A DNA stretch of 64,000 bases from an uncultured Bacteroidales bacterium. Lineage in GTDB: Bacteria > Bacteroidota > Bacteroidia > Bacteroidales > Paludibacteraceae. The position numbers and the translations under genes were made by a program. The DNA lies in the NCBI GenBank assembly GCA_946414805.1, contig CAMKPZ010000003.1, positions 248,001-312,000 of the forward strand, given 5' to 3'. Positions 24,313 through 32,698 of this stretch are shown here, piece by piece. Position 1 is the stretch's first letter. Each line of letters starts with the position of its first letter. The notes under the pieces are model-generated. The model was not told where the DNA came from. It saw only the letters and a list, made by a program, of their open reading frames with translations, and did no database searches.

Positions 24313-26934
24313 ATGGCTGCCCAAGGGGGATTCAACGACGGAGTGAAGTATCATCTGACAGGCATGTACCAGGATTGGTTCCTGGACTATGCTTCGTATG
24401 TGATACTCGAGCGCGCTGTGCCGGCTATTGAGGATGGTCTCAAGCCTGTGCAACGCCGTATTCTGCATGCCATGAAGACCGTCGATGACGGTAAGTATAA
24501 CAAGGTGGCGAATATCGTCGGCCAGACGATGCAGTACCACCCTCATGGCGATGCCTCCATCGGAGACGCCCTCGTCCAACTGGGCCAGAAAGATCTGCTC
24601 ATCGATTGTCAGGGAAACTGGGGAAACATCCTCACGGGCGACGGAGCGGCTGCACCCCGTTATATCGAGGCGCGGCTCTCTAAGTTTGCCCTGGAGACGG
24701 TCTTTAACCCGAAGACCACCGAGTGGATGAAGTCGTATGACGGACGCAAGAACGAACCGATCCATCTGCCGGTGAAGTTCCCGTTGCTCCTCGCCCAAGG
24801 CGTAGAGGGTATTGCGGTGGGTCTGAACTCCAAGATCCTTCCCCATAATTTCAACGAACTGTGCGATGCCTCGTTGGCGTATCTGCGTAACCAGGAGTTC
24901 CAGCTCTATCCGGATTTTCCTACGGGAGGCGTCATCGATGTTACGAAGTACAACGATGGCGAACGCGGCGGCTCTGTGAAAATCCGTGCGCGCATCCAGA
25001 AGGCGGACGACAACAAGACTCTCATCATCACCGAGATCCCCTATGGCACCACGACCTCTAAGGTCATCGAGACCATCCTGAAGGCGAACCAGAAAGGGAA
25101 GATCAAGATCCGTAAGATCGATGATTTCACGGCGGATACAGCCCGTATCGTGGTGCAGCTTGCGCCCGGTTCGTCGTCCGATAAAGCGATCGACGCCCTC
25201 TATGCCTTCACGGATTGTGAGGTGAATATCAGCCCGAACTGCTGCGTCATCGAGGATCGTAAACCGATCTTCACTTCTGTCAGCAATCTGCTCAGACTGT
25301 CGGCGGAGAACACCAAGTCGTTGCTCAAATGGGAACTGGAGATTGAGAAGAGCGAACTCGAAGAGAAATATTTCTATACCTCTCTCGAGAAGATCTTCAT
25401 CGAGAACCGCATCTATAAGCAGGAGGGATACGAGAATGCGCCTAACAAGGAGAAACTGATCGCTTTTGTGGATGAGGCGCTCACGCCGTTCAAACCCCGA
25501 CTCATCCGCGAGGTGCGCGCCGAGGATATCGAGCGCCTCTTTGAGATCCGGATGATCCGGATCACGAAGTTCGACTCCAAGAAGGCGGACGAACTCATGA
25601 AGGATCTGGAGAAGAAGATCAAGGCCTGCGTGAAGAATCTCAACCACCTCACGGATTACACGATCGCATGGTTCGAGATGCTCAAATCCAAGTACGGCGA
25701 AGCGTATCCGCGGCGTACGGAGGTGCGTAATTTTGGCGCTATCAACGTGAAAGCCGTAGTCGAGAATAACGAGAAACTCTATATCAACTGGGAGGATGGA
25801 TTCGTAGGCACGGGTCTCAAGAAAGATGAGTTCCTCTTCAATTGCTCTGATATAGATGATATCATCGTCTTCCATAAGGACGGTAAATACAAGGTTATGA
25901 AGGTGGCGGAGAAACTCTTCGTCGGTACCGATATTCTCCATATCGCGGTCTTCCGCCGCGGCGATGAACGCACTGTCTATAATGTCGTTTATCGCGATGG
26001 TAAGAAGGGTATCTATTACATGAAGCGCTTTAATGTCACCGGTGTTGCGAAGGACAAGGAATATGATCTCACCCAGGGCAAACCCGGCTCCAAGGTCGTC
26101 TATTTCACGGCGAACCCCAATGGAGAGGCGGAGGTGATCCGCGTGGCGCTCAAGCCTGCGCTCCATCTCAAGAAACTTGAGGTGTGCAAGGATCTCTCCG
26201 AACTCGCAGTCAAGTCGCGTACCGCGAGAGGAAACGTGCTGACCAAATATGAGGTGAAATCCATTACCCTCAAGCAGAAAGGCCATTCTACCCTCGGTGG
26301 ACGCAAGGTGTGGTTCGACGCCGATGTGCTGCGCGTCAATTATGACGAGCACGGCATCTATCTGGGCGAGTTCTGGGATGAGGATCGTATCCTTGTTATC
26401 AATAATGACGGTACCTATTACACCACTTCTTTTGATCTCACTGCCCATTTTGAGGACAACATCCTCCGGATTGAGAAACTCGATCCGGAAAAGGTCTGGT
26501 CGCTCATCCAATGGAATGGTGAACTCAAGTATTATTATGGTAAGCGCTTCCGTCTGGATGACGCAAACGCAAAGGTCCAGTCGATCCTCGGGGAAGATAA
26601 GGACTCCTCGATCGCCGTTCTCTCCGATCGGGCGGAGGCTACCTTCCGCATCTCTTTTGCGGACGACAAACATGAACCGCTCGAAATCCTCATGGAGGAC
26701 TTTATCGACGAGAAATCGCCGAAGGCGAAAGGTAAACGCGTGACCACGCTGGAGGTCGCTAAGATAGAAGATATCACGCCCGAACCGGTCATCGAAGAAA
26801 CCGAGGAACCCGAAGAACCCGAAGAAGACATTCCGGCCTCTCCGGAACTTCCGGATTCTCCGGCCTCTATCGACGTAGAGGGCGTACCGATGACCTTCGA
26901 AAAACCCGCCGACACCCAGTTGGACCTCTTCTAA
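24313..26934 (+). CDS. parC: DNA topoisomerase IV subunit A
   Basis: An 873-residue type IIA topoisomerase subunit: winged helix and tower with catalytic Tyr117 (AAAPRYIEARLS), preceded by YHPHGDASIGDALVQ and followed by coiled-coil and a C-terminal DNA-wrapping propeller. A GyrA box (QRRGG type) is absent, which fits topoisomerase IV rather than gyrase. It decatenates daughter chromosomes with ParE, which is not in this window. The acidic proline-rich tail ends TQLDLF, a match to the sliding-clamp-binding pattern QLxLF. Two in-frame stops (TAA TAA) end the gene, and the next gene continues in the same frame. Confidence 0.92.
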   Translation: MAAQGGFNDGVKYHLTGMYQDWFLDYASYVILERAVPAIEDGLKPVQRRILHAMKTVDDGKYNKVANIVGQTMQYHPHGDASIGDALVQLGQKDLLIDCQGNWGNILTGDGAAAPRYIEARLSKFALETVFNPKTTEWMKSYDGRKNEPIHLPVKFPLLLAQGVEGIAVGLNSKILPHNFNELCDASLAYLRNQEFQLYPDFPTGGVIDVTKYNDGERGGSVKIRARIQKADDNKTLIITEIPYGTTTSKVIETILKANQKGKIKIRKIDDFTADTARIVVQLAPGSSSDKAIDALYAFTDCEVNISPNCCVIEDRKPIFTSVSNLLRLSAENTKSLLKWELEIEKSELEEKYFYTSLEKIFIENRIYKQEGYENAPNKEKLIAFVDEALTPFKPRLIREVRAEDIERLFEIRMIRITKFDSKKADELMKDLEKKIKACVKNLNHLTDYTIAWFEMLKSKYGEAYPRRTEVRNFGAINVKAVVENNEKLYINWEDGFVGTGLKKDEFLFNCSDIDDIIVFHKDGKYKVMKVAEKLFVGTDILHIAVFRRGDERTVYNVVYRDGKKGIYYMKRFNVTGVAKDKEYDLTQGKPGSKVVYFTANPNGEAEVIRVALKPALHLKKLEVCKDLSELAVKSRTARGNVLTKYEVKSITLKQKGHSTLGGRKVWFDADVLRVNYDEHGIYLGEFWDEDRILVINNDGTYYTTSFDLTAHFEDNILRIEKLDPEKVWSLIQWNGELKYYYGKRFRLDDANAKVQSILGEDKDSSIAVLSDRAEATFRISFADDKHEPLEILMEDFIDEKSPKAKGKRVTTLEVAKIEDITPEPVIEETEEPEEPEEDIPASPELPDSPASIDVEGVPMTFEKPADTQLDLF

Positions 26935-26936
26935 TA

Positions 26937-26971
26937 ATTCTCAATTATCAACTCTCAATTCTCAATTATAT
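26937..26971. repeat. CTCAATT array between parC and maf
   Basis: TTCTCAATTATCAACTCTCA followed by ATTCTCAATTATA. It occupies the place where the maf start codon should be. Confidence 0.8.
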
Positions 26972-27531
26972 TAGGTTCTCAGTCTCCGCGCCGCCGCGAG
27001 TTAATGGCGGGCTTGGGATTTTCGTTCACTTCGGTTTCCATTGATGCGGATGAGTCGTATCCCTCGGATCTGCAAGCCGGCGATATTCCTCATTATATAT
27101 CGCGTGCGAAAGCGCGCGCGTATGCGCCTCTCTTGCAGGAGAACCAGCTCCTTGTCACTGCCGACACCATCGTCTGGGCGGATGGTAAGATGCTCGGTAA
27201 GCCTCATAACGTAGAAGAGGCCTTTGCCATGCTTCGTTCGCTCAGCGGCAAAACCCATCAGGTCTATACGGCGGTTACTTTCGCTCAAATCGCCAATCAC
27301 CAATTAGACTTATCAACCCTCGTCGATAAAACCGATGTCACCTTTGCCGAACTGTCAGATGAGGAGATCCGGTATTACATTGATCACTACCGTCCGTTTG
27401 ACAAAGCCGGTGCGTATGGGATCCAGGAGTGGATCGGATACGTGGCATGCACAAAGATAGAGGGCTCCTATTTTAATGTCATGGGCTTTCCCGTCCACCG
27501 AGTATATGAATACTTGAAAGCCTTGGGATAA
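26944..27531 (+). CDS. maf: Maf-family nucleoside triphosphate pyrophosphatase without an ordinary start codon
   Basis: Maf proteins hydrolyse non-canonical or modified NTPs to NMP and PPi. The body has VTADTIVWADGKMLGKP and the YRPFDKAGAYGIQEW segment. A start at ATG 27004 would remove the family signature, but the frame reads upstream as ILGSQSPRRRELMAGLGF, the conserved SxSPRRxELL substrate-binding segment. Between the parC stops and this segment the frame holds only CTCAATT repeat codons, with no ATG, GTG, TTG or CTG. Initiation at ATT/ATC/ATA, a start lost in a collapsed repeat, or a truncated gene are the options. The given start (ATT 26944) is only a placeholder. A later insertion (FAQIANHQLDL) is also repeat-encoded. 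Confidence 0.75.
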   Translation: MINSQFSIILGSQSPRRRELMAGLGFSFTSVSIDADESYPSDLQAGDIPHYISRAKARAYAPLLQENQLLVTADTIVWADGKMLGKPHNVEEAFAMLRSLSGKTHQVYTAVTFAQIANHQLDLSTLVDKTDVTFAELSDEEIRYYIDHYRPFDKAGAYGIQEWIGYVACTKIEGSYFNVMGFPVHRVYEYLKALG

Positions 27532-27567
27532 ATACATAATTTATCCTCTCAACCTCCCGAAAATTGG

Positions 27568-27605
27568 ACATTTGCCGCTAAAAAAACGGCAAATGTTGTT
27601 TTTTT
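27568..27605 (+). terminator. Rho-independent terminator after maf
   Basis: ACATTTGCCG / CGGCAAATGT form a 10-bp stem around an A-rich loop (27568-27596), followed by TGTTTTTTT. It ends the parC-maf transcript. Confidence 0.88.
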
Positions 27606-27615
27606 ATAGAAAATA

Positions 27616-27647
27616 TTTGCGCAAATGAAAATAAAATGCTAACTTTG
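27616..27647 (+). promoter_or_regulatory. Promoter of the 179-residue membrane protein
   Basis: TTTG (27616-27619), 20 bp, TAACTTTG (27640-27647), 52 bp before the ATG. Confidence 0.8.
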
Positions 27648-27698
27648 TCGCCGTGATTAACAAACAATCTTTATTAACCTTTTAAAAAAATTACAATT

Positions 27699-28238
27699 AT
27701 GGACGCTAAACTTTTGAAACAAGAAGCTAAAGCTTTGAAGACTGCTGCTTTGTTTGCAGGTATCTCCGGTGCTGTATTTGCATTTTTCAGCATCATCTCT
27801 TTCTCTCTCTTTGGTGGACTGAGCTGGTATCAGACGATCGCTGCTATGTTCCTGATCGTAGGTTACGCTTATGCTATGCAGACCTTCGCTCGTCTGGGTG
27901 AGGACAAACCGGCTAAGCAACTGAAACTCGCTGCTCTTCTCGGTTTCTGCGCTATGGTTTGCGCTAACATTCCGGTTGCAGGCAAATACATTGCCGGTAT
28001 CGTAGCTATTGTAGCAGCTGTATTCTTCTTGCTTGCTGCTAAGGAGCTGAAGGCTGATGAGGCTCTCTCTGAGGAGGTTCGCGCTGCTTTCAAACTCATC
28101 TTTATCGGTGCTATCATCGAGATCGTGGCTGCTGTATTGGTTATGCTGCCCTTGATCAGCATCGCTGGCCGTCTCTGCGAGATCGCTTTCTGGGTTCTCG
28201 TGATCGTTGCCGGTGTTAAGATTGCCAAGGCTGAGTAA
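27699..28238 (+). CDS. Five-helix membrane protein of unknown function
   Basis: 179 residues, alanine- and isoleucine-rich, with about five hydrophobic helices (near residues 17-37, 43-62, 75-95, 96-112 and 132-175, the last probably two). A charged N-terminus (MDAKLLKQEAKALKTAA) and a charged loop (KELKADEALSEEVR) are the only polar parts. No family recognised. It is monocistronic, with its own strong promoter and terminator. Its codon use resembles the highly expressed secreted-protein genes, suggesting high expression. Confidence 0.78.
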   Translation: MDAKLLKQEAKALKTAALFAGISGAVFAFFSIISFSLFGGLSWYQTIAAMFLIVGYAYAMQTFARLGEDKPAKQLKLAALLGFCAMVCANIPVAGKYIAGIVAIVAAVFFLLAAKELKADEALSEEVRAAFKLIFIGAIIEIVAAVLVMLPLISIAGRLCEIAFWVLVIVAGVKIAKAE

Positions 28239-28260
28239 TCATAGCGAATGAGCAATAAAA

Positions 28261-28291
28261 AATAAAGAGCCTTTCCGGGCTCTTTATTTTT
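28261..28291 (+). terminator. Terminator between convergent genes
   Basis: AATAAAGAGCC / GGCTCTTTATT around a TTTCCG loop, with a T-run on the plus side and an A-run on the other, so it can act in both directions. Confidence 0.88.
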
Positions 28292-28324
28292 GTATATCAA
28301 TCACCAATTACCAATCCCCGGTTC

Positions 28325-29284
28325 TCACATTCCTCTCACTACGCAGAGGCTGTAGAGCATTCCGATGAACATTGTGAATTTGATCACCTGCTGGCAGGTT
28401 CTGTAGTCGCTCGGGATCTTTGCAGACCACAGCAGCCATAGCGCGCCGAGCAGCGGAGTGACGATCCCTAAGGCAATATACCGCGTGCTGAGACTCGTCC
28501 AGCCGGTAGGGAAGGGGAGCACGTGATACCATAGATGGCCGATGATTGCGAGTGTGAGAACGATCAGACCGGTCACAAAGACTTTGGTCCATTTCTCGCC
28601 CCATACCACGGGCATCGAGTGGCATTCCAACTCGCGGTCGCCCATCTGGTCCTGCAAATCTTTGATGATCTCGCGGATCCACGTGAGCAGAAAGGCGAAG
28701 AGCGCAAAACCGCCAAGCCATACATACAGATCGTGCTCCAGCGTGGTGTAGGGCAATATCTTGCCGAACCGTAACTGTAGGATCGCGGTATTGGCCATCG
28801 CTATCATCATCGGTACCAGACCCGAGAGAAGGGCGATCGTCAGATTGCCGATCAGGAAGAGGCGTTTGTAACTGCTGGAGTAGAACCACAACAGACCCGG
28901 TACCATCAGGAAAAGGATGCCGAGTGTCACGCTTCGCAGGAGTACCGCCGTCACGATGCCGCAAGCGATTCCTGCTCCGCTTAGACCTAAGCTCATCCGC
29001 ATCGCTGCCGGTTTGCTCACAGTTCGCGTCACGACCACCTCGTCAGGACGGTTGATACGGTCGATCTTGACATCAAAATAGTCGTTGATCACATAGCCGC
29101 CGGCGGCAATCAGTATGATCGCAGCCCCGAGCAGAACTAACATCCCTCCGCTCAGTTGTTCGCCGAATGCAACGCGGTCCAGGATCGGTACGGCTACCCA
29201 TTTCTCCATAAGCCATACTAACATGCCTAAAAACAGCAGATTGCTCCACCGTACCAGTTTTGCTATGTCTCTAATCTGTTCCAA
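28325..29284 (-). CDS. UbiA-family prenyltransferase, DGGGP synthase-like
   Basis: A 319-residue integral membrane enzyme with about eight to nine helices. NDYFDVKIDRINRPDE is the first Asp-rich (NDxxDxxxD) motif that binds prenyl diphosphate through Mg2+; YSSSYKRLFLIGN and DLQDQMGDRE follow as in the second conserved region. Bacteroidetes members are usually annotated geranylgeranylglycerol-phosphate geranylgeranyltransferase; a menaquinone or heme role cannot be excluded. The start is TTG 29284, placed exactly where a TTGAAAGTTTGAAGG repeat ends; an in-frame TGA lies at 29288-29290, so no ATG is available upstream. Confidence 0.8.
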   Translation of the reverse strand: MEQIRDIAKLVRWSNLLFLGMLVWLMEKWVAVPILDRVAFGEQLSGGMLVLLGAAIILIAAGGYVINDYFDVKIDRINRPDEVVVTRTVSKPAAMRMSLGLSGAGIACGIVTAVLLRSVTLGILFLMVPGLLWFYSSSYKRLFLIGNLTIALLSGLVPMMIAMANTAILQLRFGKILPYTTLEHDLYVWLGGFALFAFLLTWIREIIKDLQDQMGDRELECHSMPVVWGEKWTKVFVTGLIVLTLAIIGHLWYHVLPFPTGWTSLSTRYIALGIVTPLLGALWLLWSAKIPSDYRTCQQVIKFTMFIGMLYSLCVVRGM

Positions 29285-29315
29285 TTTTCAAACCTTCAAA
29301 CTTTCAAACCTTCAA
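29282..29315. repeat. CTTTCAAACCTTCAA repeat at the GH13/UbiA junction
   Basis: Units CTTCAAA, CTTTCAAA and CCTTCAA follow each other on the plus strand. On the minus strand they encode the last GH13 residues and its TGA stop, and abut the UbiA TTG start. Confidence 0.65.
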
Positions 29316-30941
29316 TATCACACCTTTCCATGCCGGCAGTGTGATGTCCATCGCTCCGTCCGGCACAAAATCAATACGGTATTTGTTGCCTGCTAACAGA
29401 TCAACGGCGTTCGCCGAGGCCTTGCCTTCCAGACCTAAATATACAAATGCATCGTTCGGGAAACGGACATGTATCTGCTCTTCACGGTCGTGGAAATTGA
29501 CTACCACCAGTAGCGTTTCGCCTTTTGCATGGCGCAGGAATGCGAAATGCTGCACCTTGTTGAATCCTTCGCCTTGCGCGTAGGTAATGTCGTACATCTG
29601 TCCTTTCTGGATCGCTTTGTCCTCGCGTGCCAGAGTCAGCAGACGGCTGTAGAATCCGCGTAACTCGCGTTGCGCATCGTTCAGCTTCCCGCCGTCGAAC
29701 TTACCCTTGTTCGCCCATGCCTGAATGCTCTTCACGCCCCAGTAATCGAAGATCGTTGTGCGTCCGTCGATGCCGCTGAAGCCTTCCATATCCATCCCGC
29801 GTTCGCCTAACTCCTGACCGGAATAGATCATCACAGGGCACTGGTTGAGCGTGGCGGCTATGATCGTCGCCGGTTCCGCGCAACGGCCGCTGCCGCAGAA
29901 AAAGCCGCTGGCGATGCGTTGCTCGTCGTGGTTCTCCAGAAAATAGAGCATATGCTTCAGTCGCTCGTCGCCGTGTTGCATCCACTGGTGAGTAATCCCT
30001 TCTGCCGGCCAGCCCTTGCTCGTCACGCCGCGAAGATAGTCGTACATGCCTACTTTGTCATACAGGTAGTCAAATCCGGCTCTTAAATACGCGTCATACT
30101 GACCGGGGTTGTAGCATTCGCCGATGAAGAGGAATTTCTTATGTTCCTTTCTCACCGACGCAATCGCCCATGCGAAGAACTCCACCGGCACCATCTCCGC
30201 CATATCTACGCGCACGCCGTCAATGCCTTTGTCTGCCCAGAACAGCAGGATATCGCGCATCTTCACCCAGGTCGAAGGAATGGGATCGAACTGCTTCTCG
30301 CATCCGCCTTGGTAGAACACGCCGTAGTTCAACTTGACCGTCTCATACCAGTCGTTCTCGCCCGGATGGCTCGTGAAGCAGTCGTTGCCGGTCACTTTCG
30401 CCGGATACTCCTCGTAGCCCTGCAGGTCTTTGTCCATCGTGAAGCGTTCGCCTGGGAGGTAATAGAAATTATTGAGTGGAGAGAACGCCCACTCGGGGTG
30501 GTCTCCTTCGCCCAGGTCTTCTACGCCTTGGGGCTTGCAAACGCTCTTGTATTCGCGGCTCACATGGTTGGGCACGAAATCAATCAGTACCCCCAACCCT
30601 GCTTCATGCGTACGCTTCACCAGATCCTCGAACTCCTGCATCCGCTTCGCCTCGTTCTTCGCCAGATCGGGATCGACATCATAGTAATCGGTGATGGCGT
30701 AGGGCGAACCGGCCTTGCCTTTGGTGATCGCCGGATGGTTGTATTGGGCGGTGGCGTGACGGATCACACCGGTGTACCACACATGCGTAACGCCCAAGTC
30801 GCGAATCGACTCAAGCGCACGCACGTTGATATCTACAAACCTGCCGCAACCGTTCTCTTCCTTTGTGCCGTTGTGCTTCCGAGTCTCGTTGTAGTTCGCA
30901 AACCAGCGGGGGAAGAGTTGGTAAATAATCAGTTTACTCAT
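29304..30941 (-). CDS. GH13 alpha-amylase-family enzyme, cytoplasmic
   Basis: A 545-residue TIM-barrel enzyme acting on alpha-glucans. Region I is LIDFVPNHVS; the nucleophile is Asp246 (GIDGVRVDMAEMV), the acid/base Glu275 (FIGECYNPG), and the third acid Asp339 (LENHDEQR). There is no signal peptide, so it works on cytoplasmic maltodextrin or glycogen. ATG 30941 (MSKLIIYQLFPRWF) is chosen since it gives the family's usual start; a longer in-frame form from 30983 would begin in repeat sequence. It lies downstream of ackA on the same strand, separated by a CTCAATT array. Confidence 0.9.
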   Translation of the reverse strand: MSKLIIYQLFPRWFANYNETRKHNGTKEENGCGRFVDINVRALESIRDLGVTHVWYTGVIRHATAQYNHPAITKGKAGSPYAITDYYDVDPDLAKNEAKRMQEFEDLVKRTHEAGLGVLIDFVPNHVSREYKSVCKPQGVEDLGEGDHPEWAFSPLNNFYYLPGERFTMDKDLQGYEEYPAKVTGNDCFTSHPGENDWYETVKLNYGVFYQGGCEKQFDPIPSTWVKMRDILLFWADKGIDGVRVDMAEMVPVEFFAWAIASVRKEHKKFLFIGECYNPGQYDAYLRAGFDYLYDKVGMYDYLRGVTSKGWPAEGITHQWMQHGDERLKHMLYFLENHDEQRIASGFFCGSGRCAEPATIIAATLNQCPVMIYSGQELGERGMDMEGFSGIDGRTTIFDYWGVKSIQAWANKGKFDGGKLNDAQRELRGFYSRLLTLAREDKAIQKGQMYDITYAQGEGFNKVQHFAFLRHAKGETLLVVVNFHDREEQIHVRFPNDAFVYLGLEGKASANAVDLLAGNKYRIDFVPDGAMDITLPAWKGVILKV

Positions 30942-30967
30942 TATGTGTGTGTTTTTCTCAATAGTAG

Positions 30968-31034
30968 AATTCTCAATTCTCAACTCTCAATTCTCAATTC
31001 TCAATTCTCAATTCTCAACTCTCAATTCTCAATT
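30968..31034. repeat. CTCAATT array between ackA and GH13
   Basis: About nine units of TCTCAATT (with CTCAACT variants) on the plus strand. The ackA stop codon (31033-31035) is formed at its right edge. Confidence 0.9.
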
Positions 31035-32223
31035 AAACAAGTGCTGCGGTGTCGCTTGCGATCATCAGTTCCTCGTCGGTCGGGATCAGGCAAACGGTCA
31101 CCTTCGAACCCTTCTTGGAGATGATGCGCTCTTCGCCGCGTACTTTGTTGGCTTCTTCGTCCAACTCGATGCCGAGGAAACTCAGGCCTTTCATGATCTC
31201 TGCGCGGATGTACGGATCGTTCTCTCCGATGCCGGCGGTGAAGACGAGTATGTCAATACCGTTCATGGCTGCGGCGTATGCACCGATGTATTTCTTCACG
31301 CGGTAGATGAACATCTTACGTGCCAGGTCGGCACGTTTGTTGCCCTCGTTGATGGCTGCTTCTATATCACGGCAGTCGCTGGACACGCCGCTCACGCCGA
31401 GCAGACCGGATTTCTTGTTCACCAGGTTGTTGAACTCTGCCGTGCTCAGGTGCTCTTTGTCCATGATGAAAGTCGCTGCGCCGAGATCCAGATCGCCGGC
31501 ACGCGTACCCATCATTAGACCCTCTACCGGAGTCAGACCCATACTCGTGTCTACGCTCTTGCCGTCCATCACTGCCGTGCAGCTGCCGCCGCCGCCGATG
31601 TGAGCCGTCACGATCTTCTTGCCCTTCGGATCAACGCCGAGGAACTCGCACACACGGGCGCTGACATAGCGGTGACTCGTGCCGTGGAAGCCGTAGCGGC
31701 GGATCGCGTATTTCTCGTAAAGTTCATAAGGAAGCGCGTACATGTACGCATAGTCCGGCATCGTCTGGTGGAAAGCGGTGTCGAATACTGCTACCTGCGG
31801 CACGTCCGGCAGAATTTTCTCGATCGCGTCTATACCCTTCAGGTTGGCGGGGTTGTGCAGCGGTGCCAGATCGATGCACTCGATAATCTGTTTCTTCACC
31901 TCCGGGGTGATCAGAACCGACTTGTTGAATTTCTCGCCGCCATGCACTACGCGGTGACCGACGGCGTTGATCTCCTTGAGATCCTTGATGCAGCCGATCT
32001 GCGGATCCGTTAACTTCTCCAGAATGAGTTCGATACCCACGGTGTGTTCCGGCATCGGCTTCTCGAATTTCACTTTCTCGCCGTTCGGCAGTTTCACCTG
32101 CAGGAACGAATCCGGTAGACCGATCTTCTCGATTCCGCCTTGTGCCATCACTTCCTTGCTCTCCATCTCAAAGAGCTTGTATTTGATACTACTGCTTCCG
32201 CAGTTCAATACTAATATCTTCAT
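31033..32223 (-). CDS. ackA: Acetate kinase
   Basis: A 396-residue cytoplasmic kinase of the ASKHA fold making ATP and acetate from acetyl phosphate. LVLNCGSSSIKYKLF at the start, HRVVHGGE, FDTAFHQTMPDYAYMYALP, GFHGTSHRYVS and MGLTPVEGLMMGTRAGDLD are all present. With pta upstream it forms the fermentative acetate pathway. The TAA stop reads into the CTCAATT array. The two-gene operon is interrupted here by a four-helix-bundle gene bracketed by the arrays. Confidence 0.96.
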   Translation of the reverse strand: MKILVLNCGSSSIKYKLFEMESKEVMAQGGIEKIGLPDSFLQVKLPNGEKVKFEKPMPEHTVGIELILEKLTDPQIGCIKDLKEINAVGHRVVHGGEKFNKSVLITPEVKKQIIECIDLAPLHNPANLKGIDAIEKILPDVPQVAVFDTAFHQTMPDYAYMYALPYELYEKYAIRRYGFHGTSHRYVSARVCEFLGVDPKGKKIVTAHIGGGGSCTAVMDGKSVDTSMGLTPVEGLMMGTRAGDLDLGAATFIMDKEHLSTAEFNNLVNKKSGLLGVSGVSSDCRDIEAAINEGNKRADLARKMFIYRVKKYIGAYAAAMNGIDILVFTAGIGENDPYIRAEIMKGLSFLGIELDEEANKVRGEERIISKKGSKVTVCLIPTDEELMIASDTAALV

Positions 32224-32241
32224 AATTTTAAATGATTAATA

Positions 32242-32288
32242 AATTCTCAATTCTCAATTCTCAATTCTCAATCCTCAATTCTCAATCC
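32242..32288. repeat. CTCAATT array downstream of the four-helix-bundle gene
   Basis: About six TTCTCAA units (one TCCTCAA variant). It encodes the last residues and the stop of the four-helix-bundle protein. Confidence 0.88.
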
Positions 32289-32640
32289 CCTTCTTGCTGG
32301 TTCTAATGATAGAGGTTAATAGTTTTATGATTTCGTCGCAGTCGTTGTATATGGATTCATAACTGCTCTCTTCAATAAAACTTCCTTCTTTCAATAAATC
32401 CAACCAATAGGCAGTTTCATCAGCTTCTTTTAATGCAATATTAAGTTTGCTGATAAAATCCAAGCGACTTTGAGCATTGCGAGACTCACGGCAATTAGCT
32501 CCTATGGATGTTCCTGAGCGAAGGATCTGTTTGGAAAGAACATATTCGTTTTTGTCAATTAGATATTTGTATAGATTTATTATGCGTATTGCAAATTTCA
32601 TTGACTTTATCGCGATGATATTTTCCTCTCCTTTTGCCAT
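32275..32640 (-). CDS. Four-helix-bundle protein (23S rRNA intervening-sequence protein / S23 family)
   Basis: 121 residues starting MAKGEENIIAIKSMKFAIRI. Helices with IINLYKYL, LSKQILRSGTSIGANCRE, LDFISKLNIALKEADETAYWL and DEIIKLLTSIIRTS match the four-helix-bundle family first seen in 23S rRNA intervening sequences and related to the Avd protein of diversity-generating retroelements. The function of free-standing members is unknown. It is AT-richer than its neighbours, sits between pta and ackA, and has CTCAATT arrays on both sides; the last residues (GIEN) and stop are part of the array. This suggests an inserted element. Confidence 0.85.
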   Translation of the reverse strand: MAKGEENIIAIKSMKFAIRIINLYKYLIDKNEYVLSKQILRSGTSIGANCRESRNAQSRLDFISKLNIALKEADETAYWLDLLKEGSFIEESSYESIYNDCDEIIKLLTSIIRTSKKGIEN

Positions 32641-32698
32641 AATTCTCAATTCTCAATTCTCAATTAATTCTCAATTCTCAATTCTCAATTCTCAATTA
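32638..32698. repeat. CTCAATT array between pta and the four-helix-bundle gene
   Basis: About eight TTCTCAA units with one AATTAATTC junction in the middle. The TAA stop of pta (32696-32698) is the end of the array. Confidence 0.9.

Noticed and set aside
24151..26673. An 840-codon open frame on the minus strand opposite parC
   Set aside because: It lies fully antisense to an unmistakable topoisomerase subunit, has low-complexity composition mirroring parC codons, and shows no family motif or promoter.
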